The notes beneath the pieces are model-generated. The model was not told the origin of the DNA, did no database searches, and saw nothing but the letters and a program-made list of their open reading frames with translations. A DNA stretch of 57,040 nucleotides from Hungatella sp. UBA7603 (GTDB lineage Bacteria > Bacillota > Clostridia > Lachnospirales > Lachnospiraceae): assembly GCA_002478865.1 (NCBI GenBank), contig DLJZ01000014.1, positions 56,430 through 113,469 on the forward strand, given 5' to 3'. How positions within the stretch are numbered: the first letter of the stretch is position 1; each line of letters starts with the position of its first letter. The position numbers and the translations under genes were made by a program. Positions 52,744 to 57,040 of this stretch are shown one piece after another.

Positions 52744-52760
52744 TAAAACGGGACATACTA

Positions 52761-52789
52761 TTTACACCATATACAAATAATGGTATTAT
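52761..52789 (+). promoter_or_regulatory. promoter of the secreted-protein moron
   Basis: TTTACA (52761-52766), 17-base spacer and TATTAT (52784-52789). Confidence 0.6.
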
Positions 52790-52817
52790 TTACATATAAT
52801 TTATTTGGAGGTGCGGA

Positions 52818-53237
52818 ATGAAAAAGATTGTAACCGTTTTATTAACCCTTTCGGCAATGTTAATAATAATGACAAATAGTGTATTTGCACAAAGCTTACC
52901 GCCTATTCCGTGGTCGGAGGACTTTCAAGACATGCCGTTCTCTTCAAGCACAGATCGGAATGGTCAAGATATCTGGAGATATTACAAGCAAGACGAAGGT
53001 CTCGTTAAAAACAGATGGGTTCAGAACCACAAGGGTGACTGGTACTACTGCGGTGAAGATGGATTGTTACTAAAAAGCACTTGGCTTCATGATTCGGCAG
53101 ATGGTAAATATTATTATCTCGGAGGCGAGTGGGCAATGCTCCACGACACCACAACCCCTGACGGATACAAGGTAGGCTCTGATGGTGCTTGGGTAAAAGA
53201 TGGACAGGTGGTTATTGAGACCGTAGCAAATAATTAA
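52818..53237 (+). CDS. moron: secreted protein with cell-wall-binding repeats
   Basis: A 139-residue exported protein. A signal peptide (KKIVTVLLTLSAMLIIMTNSVFA) is followed by a short linker and three CW_binding_1-like repeats (NRWVQNHKGDWYYCGEDGLL; STWLHDSADGKYYYLG; PDGYKVGSDGAWV), which bind choline or other wall polymers. There is no catalytic domain. It sits among tail genes but has its own promoter and terminator, so it may be made by the lysogen and mask wall receptors. Confidence 0.75.
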   Translation: MKKIVTVLLTLSAMLIIMTNSVFAQSLPPIPWSEDFQDMPFSSSTDRNGQDIWRYYKQDEGLVKNRWVQNHKGDWYYCGEDGLLLKSTWLHDSADGKYYYLGGEWAMLHDTTTPDGYKVGSDGAWVKDGQVVIETVANN

Positions 53238-53252
53238 ATAAAACTATTACGC

Positions 53253-53282
53253 AGAGCGAGGATTAATTCCTTGCTCTTTTTG
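53253..53282 (+). terminator. terminator of the secreted-protein moron
   Basis: A 10-bp stem AGAGCGAGGA/TCCTTGCTCT, 5-base loop, then TTTT. Confidence 0.85.
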
Positions 53283-53301
53283 TGTGCAGAAAGGAGAGTT
53301 T

Positions 53302-53478
53302 ATGAATAAAGTAATTACTTTTACAGAGGAGCAGATATTACAGATCAAATATATGTTAAATGCTGTTACCATTAACGGAATCCAGAACGCTAAACAAGTG
53401 GCGGCTATTGCTCAGGTATTAGATATGGGAGTACCGGGAGAGATTCAGGTACCCGAAAAGAAAGAGGGTGAAGCTTAA
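53302..53478 (+). CDS. small phage tail-region protein
   Basis: A 58-residue helical protein (FTEEQILQIKYMLNAVTINGIQNAKQVAAIAQVL) with an acidic end. AAAGGAGAG precedes ATG 53302, and its stop overlaps the fibre gene. Small helical proteins at this place are frequent; function unknown. Confidence 0.65.
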   Translation: MNKVITFTEEQILQIKYMLNAVTINGIQNAKQVAAIAQVLDMGVPGEIQVPEKKEGEA

Positions 53479-54596
53479 TGGCTTATGAGCCTTATTATTA
53501 CATAACAGATTGGCAGAACGAACCTTCTCAGAAGACTGCTATAAACCGTACAAATCTCCTAAAGATGGAAAATGGTATCAAGGAAGCTGATAACCGGATT
53601 GTTCACATTGATGCAAACAAAGCGGATAAGTCTCAGATTAATGCGCTAGTTAAAGATGTTTCGGTTGATGTAAATACAGGAATATGGACAATAACCTACC
53701 AAAACGGTTCTGTAAAAACCTATGACCTAGATATTGAAAAGGTAGTTACAAACTTTGATATCAATGATAAAAATGAACTGGTCCTTACTTTGGCAGATAG
53801 TACGCAGAAAGTCATTGATTTAACCCGGTTCGTCTATTCCGTTGACAGTACTGCCACGGTAGCAATGCAGATCCAGGACCGTATCATAACAGCCAGGATC
53901 GTGGACGGATCAGTGACCATGGGAAAGCTGGACTCTGCTATACAAACAGAATTCAGGCAATATATGCTTGATGCACAGTCGGCCCGTGATGCAGCTCTCC
54001 AGTATCAGAAGTTTGCAAAGCGGTACACTCTGGGTGATCAGGAGTTTCCGGGGAGTGAAACTGATAATGCCAAGTTCTACTATGGGCAGGTTAAAGCGGA
54101 TGCGGAAACTTCTGGCCAGAGTGCCCGGGCAGCGGCAGACAGTGCAGAATTTGCAGAAGAGCAAAAGATTATTTCAACTCAAAAAGCTTCAGCGGCAACG
54201 GCAGCGGCAAATAAAACCGCAGCCGACGTACTAATTACTACTGAAAAAGCAACGGCAGCAGGAACCAGTGAGCAGGTAGCAAGGGATAAGGCTATCGAAG
54301 CAGGGGCCAGCCAAGTGGCTGCGGATCAGAGCGCTGGAGAAGCACAGGCCAGTGCATTAATGGCAAAGCGGTATTCTGAAGGTGGAGTTGTTCCGGAAGA
54401 TGTGGAAGACAATGCAAGGTGGTATTGCCAGCAGACAAAGAGTTTAAAAGAGCAAGTAGATCAGATAGCAAAAATATCTATACCCCGTTTTTATGTAGAT
54501 CCTGTCACTATGAAATTCATGAGTGAAACGGAAGCAACAGGCATTAGATTCTGGTATGAAAAAGGTAAATTTTATGGAGAGGAGATAATCGCATAA
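53478..54596 (+). CDS. tail fibre / baseplate upper protein
   Basis: A 372-residue structural protein. The N-terminal attachment domain (TDWQNEPSQKTAINRTNLLKMENGIKEAD) is typical of clostridial fibres and is followed by beta segments. A long alanine-rich region spans about 160-300 (ARDAALQYQKFAKRYTLGDQ; AATAAANKTAADVL), probably a trimeric coiled coil. A short C-terminal domain follows. It overlaps the next fibre gene by one base. Confidence 0.82.
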   Translation: MAYEPYYYITDWQNEPSQKTAINRTNLLKMENGIKEADNRIVHIDANKADKSQINALVKDVSVDVNTGIWTITYQNGSVKTYDLDIEKVVTNFDINDKNELVLTLADSTQKVIDLTRFVYSVDSTATVAMQIQDRIITARIVDGSVTMGKLDSAIQTEFRQYMLDAQSARDAALQYQKFAKRYTLGDQEFPGSETDNAKFYYGQVKADAETSGQSARAAADSAEFAEEQKIISTQKASAATAAANKTAADVLITTEKATAAGTSEQVARDKAIEAGASQVAADQSAGEAQASALMAKRYSEGGVVPEDVEDNARWYCQQTKSLKEQVDQIAKISIPRFYVDPVTMKFMSETEATGIRFWYEKGKFYGEEIIA

Positions 54597-55468
54597 TGGC
54601 AGTTACAGAATATGGAACAATCGGAATTCGCCCTATGGGGACGTATGATCCTGACACAAAGTATGGTCTGCTGAATTTAGTAGAGTTTGACGGAAGCAGC
54701 TATGTGGCACACACGGATCCACCGGTGGGATCTTTGCCAACAAATACAGCCTATTGGCAGGTATCAGCACAGGGAACCGGTAAGGCTACGGCCAACAGCG
54801 TGGGCACAGTTAAACCGGACGGTACAACAACGGAGGTCAGCACTGACGGTAGCATGAGTGTTAAGAAAGCCGTACAGGACGCTCTGGGAGTAGTAAAAGG
54901 CAGTAATGGGATTAAAGTGGGGGCTGATGGCAGCATCGATATAAATACAGTTTTCGCCCAGGCTACAGAGTTGGCCAACATCATAGCAGGGGAGGCTATT
55001 GATACCGCACTCGGAAAAATCTCTAAGTCCATAGCAGTCACTATGGGGCTGGATCAGAACGCTTTGCTTAAAAATATGCTTACCAATATTGATGCTAATG
55101 ACTCAACTAAAATTAATACTGCGGCTTACGTACATAAGCTGACGGAGCGGATCGGTATGGGCGAGGAGTTGGCGACAGGATCCAATTTAACGGCGGCGTT
55201 TAATACGTTAAATAGCAATTTAGCGAACTTAACCTATCCTTTAATTTATAAAGGGGAAATTACGGGTGACTTGAACAGGCCCGATATTGATATAGGATAT
55301 TATATTGTTACTGGGCCCGGAACAATATCAAACGCTCCTGGTGAGATAACGCAGTATTGTGTGTTTATTCAATTTGCGGGTTATAATACTCAAATGATTT
55401 TATTTGATGGAGTGAAAACAAGGAGAAGAGTTGGTGCTCCCGTGCCATCATGGACTAATTGGGGTTAA
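54596..55468 (+). CDS. tail fibre protein, current phase-variant form
   Basis: A 290-residue fibre. Residues 1-60 are an attachment domain (MGTYDPDTKYGLLNLVEFDGSSYVAH), then beta-rich shaft and a coiled coil. The last ~85 residues, after NTLNSNL, form a tip domain (YPLIYKGEITGDLNRPDIDIG ... GAPVPSWTNWG) of the kind that binds host sugars. The join between shaft and tip (codons 205-213) coincides with an inverted repeat whose partner lies at 56054-56079, so this tip looks exchangeable by DNA inversion. Confidence 0.85.
   Translation: MAVTEYGTIGIRPMGTYDPDTKYGLLNLVEFDGSSYVAHTDPPVGSLPTNTAYWQVSAQGTGKATANSVGTVKPDGTTTEVSTDGSMSVKKAVQDALGVVKGSNGIKVGADGSIDINTVFAQATELANIIAGEAIDTALGKISKSIAVTMGLDQNALLKNMLTNIDANDSTKINTAAYVHKLTERIGMGEELATGSNLTAAFNTLNSNLANLTYPLIYKGEITGDLNRPDIDIGYYIVTGPGTISNAPGEITQYCVFIQFAGYNTQMILFDGVKTRRRVGAPVPSWTNWG
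55207..55232 (+). repeat. left inverted repeat of the invertible fibre cassette
   Basis: The core AAATAGCAATTTAG (55210-55223) is repeated exactly, in reverse orientation, at 56063-56076. Extending to GT...ACTTAA gives 22 of 26 matching positions. The repeat falls inside the fibre gene in the same codon phase as its partner. Confidence 0.8.
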
Positions 55469-55484
55469 GCATTAAAATGATCAT

Positions 55485-56078
55485 TTATGCCTTTGGAATA
55501 ATGCCATTAATTATAATTTCTGTTGTATTGTTTATCGTCCCAGTAAGAAGCCTATAAAACATTTGATTATTGTTACTTGCATATGTAAGCCCATCCGCAT
55601 ATCCAGTAGTAAGGGGGAGTACACAAGTTGCTAATTGAGATGGAAAAGTTAACATTGGAGTATCCGTAGTGGGTGTTCCCGTTGGCAAAATGGTTATTGC
55701 AATGGCGTAATAATCGGAATGTTCAATCACATTCTGTCGTGTAATATGAAATACTCCTGTATCTGCCAATGTGATTTTTTTGCGTAGATCAGTACTATAC
55801 CATTGACTCCAGGAATATCCACTGCCAGTGTTATACTGATATCTGGTGATTGGAGCCATAGGAGCAGCACCCAGATAGTAGTATGCGGTTTGACGTGATA
55901 AACTAACACTGCTTGCATTACACCAATCCACAACGACAATCCAACGATACTTTTTACCATCAATAGTCGTATAAACGTTATACGTTCCTGGACTTATTAG
56001 AGTATCTATGGCGGTATCATCTGGAAGAGGTGTTGCAGTACGCAAAGCATTTCTTAAGTCACCTAAATTGCTATTTGA
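55485..56078 (-). CDS. silent alternative tail-fibre tip (reverse orientation)
   Basis: About 197 codons on the minus strand encode a fibre-tip domain (TPLPDDTAIDTLISPGTYNVYTT; YRWIVVVDWCNASSVSLSRQ; TGSGYSWSQWYSTD). It begins NSNLGDLRN, which aligns in frame with NSNLANLTY of the active fibre. An ATG at 56081 has no ribosome site. It lies tail to tail with the active gene, 16 bases apart. Inversion would join it to the first 205 residues of the active gene, giving a fibre of about 401 residues. It is therefore better read as a stored alternative 3' end than as a gene. Confidence 0.8.
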   Translation of the reverse strand, partial: SNSNLGDLRNALRTATPLPDDTAIDTLISPGTYNVYTTIDGKKYRWIVVVDWCNASSVSLSRQTAYYYLGAAPMAPITRYQYNTGSGYSWSQWYSTDLRKKITLADTGVFHITRQNVIEHSDYYAIAITILPTGTPTTDTPMLTFPSQLATCVLPLTTGYADGLTYASNNNQMFYRLLTGTINNTTEIIINGIIPKA

Positions 56079-56079
56079 C
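56054..56079 (-). repeat. right inverted repeat of the invertible fibre cassette
   Basis: Reverse-strand partner of 55207-55232: same AAATAGCAATTTAG core, flanked by GTC and ACTTAA. It marks the right end of an about 870-base segment with two tip modules in opposite orientation. Confidence 0.8.
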
Positions 56080-56159
56080 ATAGTAAATGGTTTCGGACGA
56101 TTTACTATATGTTAGTAAGCTACAAAGAAATATATATGACATCTTAACGGTTCATTACG

Positions 56160-56187
56160 TTGCAAAATTAAGAAAGTTAAGTATAAT
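56160..56187 (+). promoter_or_regulatory. promoter of the secreted FN3 protein
   Basis: TTGCAA (56160-56165), 16-base spacer and perfect TATAAT (56182-56187), followed by AAAGAAAGGGG and the start at 56219. It lies just outside the invertible segment. Confidence 0.65.
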
Positions 56188-56218
56188 TGTCTGTGTACAA
56201 AAGAAAGGGGAATTTAGT

Positions 56219-57040
56219 ATGAAAAAAGTCACAAAAAGTATTTTTTTAATTGCATTATTGGTAATGATGACAGTGCTTAGTATGACTGCATACGCAGAAC
56301 CTGAAGATGAAGTAAGGTTAGATTATCAAATCAATGTTGGTGATTCTTTTAAGCTTTATATTAGCGAATCAGATGAAGAGGTAGGCGAATTAATCAATCA
56401 AAGTAGTGAATATCGTAAAATTATATCTGGGAATGTTAATTTAAAACCAGGAAAGACCTATTATTTGCATGTGGAAGCTTACACCAGTAAAATTACGCCA
56501 AGCTTTTCTGGTAAATTTGTTTTAAATGGCGACACTTTCAAATTTAATAATAATAGCAATATATTATTAACTAATCCAGTTGATTTTAAAGCTTTTTATG
56601 ATAAGTTTGGGGGAACTAAATTAGATTTAAACTACCAGGGATCAAACGATTATTCAGTCCCTGGAACAAAATTTATTGGAACAAGTGAACGTAATATTAA
56701 ATACAATACAGTTTATTTTTCAACTCCAATAATAGCAAAGCCTGTTTTATCGGTACAGGCTGCTAGCTTATCGAATAGTGTAATATTAACATGGAACACT
56801 TTTCCTGGTGCAACCAGCTACAGCATTGAGCGCTCAAACACACCAGGAGGTCCATACGCCCCGATTGCTTCTGATTTAATAGAAACGAACTATACAGATA
56901 AGAGTGTAACAGCAAATACAACTTATTATTATGTAGTCAAAGCGAAGCTATCCGATACAGAGACAGTTACTTCTTCCGAAGTATCGGGGACGCCAACAAA
57001 TGAAACACCAACAATAGAATCCAAACTTAAAGTAGTACTA
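56219..57040 (+). CDS. secreted protein with fibronectin type III domain (partial)
   Basis: The frame is open to the window edge (274 codons, no stop). An N-terminal signal peptide (KKVTKSIFLIALLVMMTVLS...AYA) leads to a beta-rich domain. From about residue 175 an FN3 domain follows (SNSVILTWNTFPGATSYSIER ... TTYYYVVKAK). It could adhere to surfaces or polysaccharides. It has its own promoter and lies in the prophage tail region, so it may be another lysogenic-conversion gene. The C-terminus is outside the window. Confidence 0.75.
   Translation, partial: MKKVTKSIFLIALLVMMTVLSMTAYAEPEDEVRLDYQINVGDSFKLYISESDEEVGELINQSSEYRKIISGNVNLKPGKTYYLHVEAYTSKITPSFSGKFVLNGDTFKFNNNSNILLTNPVDFKAFYDKFGGTKLDLNYQGSNDYSVPGTKFIGTSERNIKYNTVYFSTPIIAKPVLSVQAASLSNSVILTWNTFPGATSYSIERSNTPGGPYAPIASDLIETNYTDKSVTANTTYYYVVKAKLSDTETVTSSEVSGTPTNETPTIESKLKVVL

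Noticed and set aside
55485..56081. Treating the reverse-strand frame as an independent gene with ATG 56081
   Set aside because: No ribosome site or promoter precedes it, and its N-terminus aligns in frame with the active fibre at the inverted repeat. It is better explained as a silent 3' module.

Overview
The window reads as a piece of chromosome from a low-to-moderate GC Firmicute, most likely a Lachnospiraceae/Clostridium cluster XIVa relative. The evidence is the AGGAGG-type ribosome sites, frequent TTG/GTG starts, sigma-A promoters, and families such as DUF6273, DUF3810, SIMPL and the potABCD operon with a cupin regulator. I saw no rRNA, tRNA, insertion sequence or CRISPR array.

Bases 1 to about 19,600 are ordinary chromosome: a decayed stretch and a diguanylate cyclase; two adjacent D12-class adenine methyltransferases without a visible endonuclease; a spermidine/putrescine ABC transporter operon (minus strand) headed by its XRE-cupin regulator; a lactonase-aroC pair and rpiB; a beta-hydroxyacid dehydrogenase; signal peptidase I; a DUF3810 protein; an MscS channel; DUF454 and SIMPL proteins; and malQ.

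From about 19.7 kb to beyond the right edge lies one temperate siphovirus-type prophage. Its order is classical. Tyrosine integrase, lysogeny accessory genes, ImmA-like peptidase and CI-like repressor are on the minus strand. A promoter/operator region with repeated CTAGAAAATTCTAG-like palindromes separates them from the rightward early genes: Cro-like, excisionase-like, DUF6906, ATPase, Sak4-like annealing ATPase, DUF669, DEAH helicase, primase-helicase, RusA and a methylase-like protein. Then come an ArpU/RinA-like late regulator and late promoter, terminase, portal, MuF, scaffold, capsid, connectors, tail tube, tail chaperones with a frameshift, tape measure, distal tail, tail hub and fibres. 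The lysis genes and right attachment site are outside the window.

Several accessory units (morons) interrupt this plan, most with their own promoter and terminator. The most notable is an AT-rich two-gene unit (36.1-37.8 kb) encoding a 314-residue soluble protein and a four-helix membrane protein. Its promoter contains a LexA/SOS box between -35 and -10. It is a good candidate for an undescribed SOS-controlled defence, exclusion or toxin system.

The second highlight is at the right end. The tail-fibre gene and a reverse-strand reading frame lie tail to tail between imperfect inverted repeats that sit in the same codon phase. This looks like an invertible cassette that swaps the fibre C-terminus and so host range. 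Other noteworthy elements are a probable ~90-nt small RNA beside the integrase, a canonical -1 frameshift site, a hairpin cluster after the primase gene, and a zinc-finger gene broken at a C-run.
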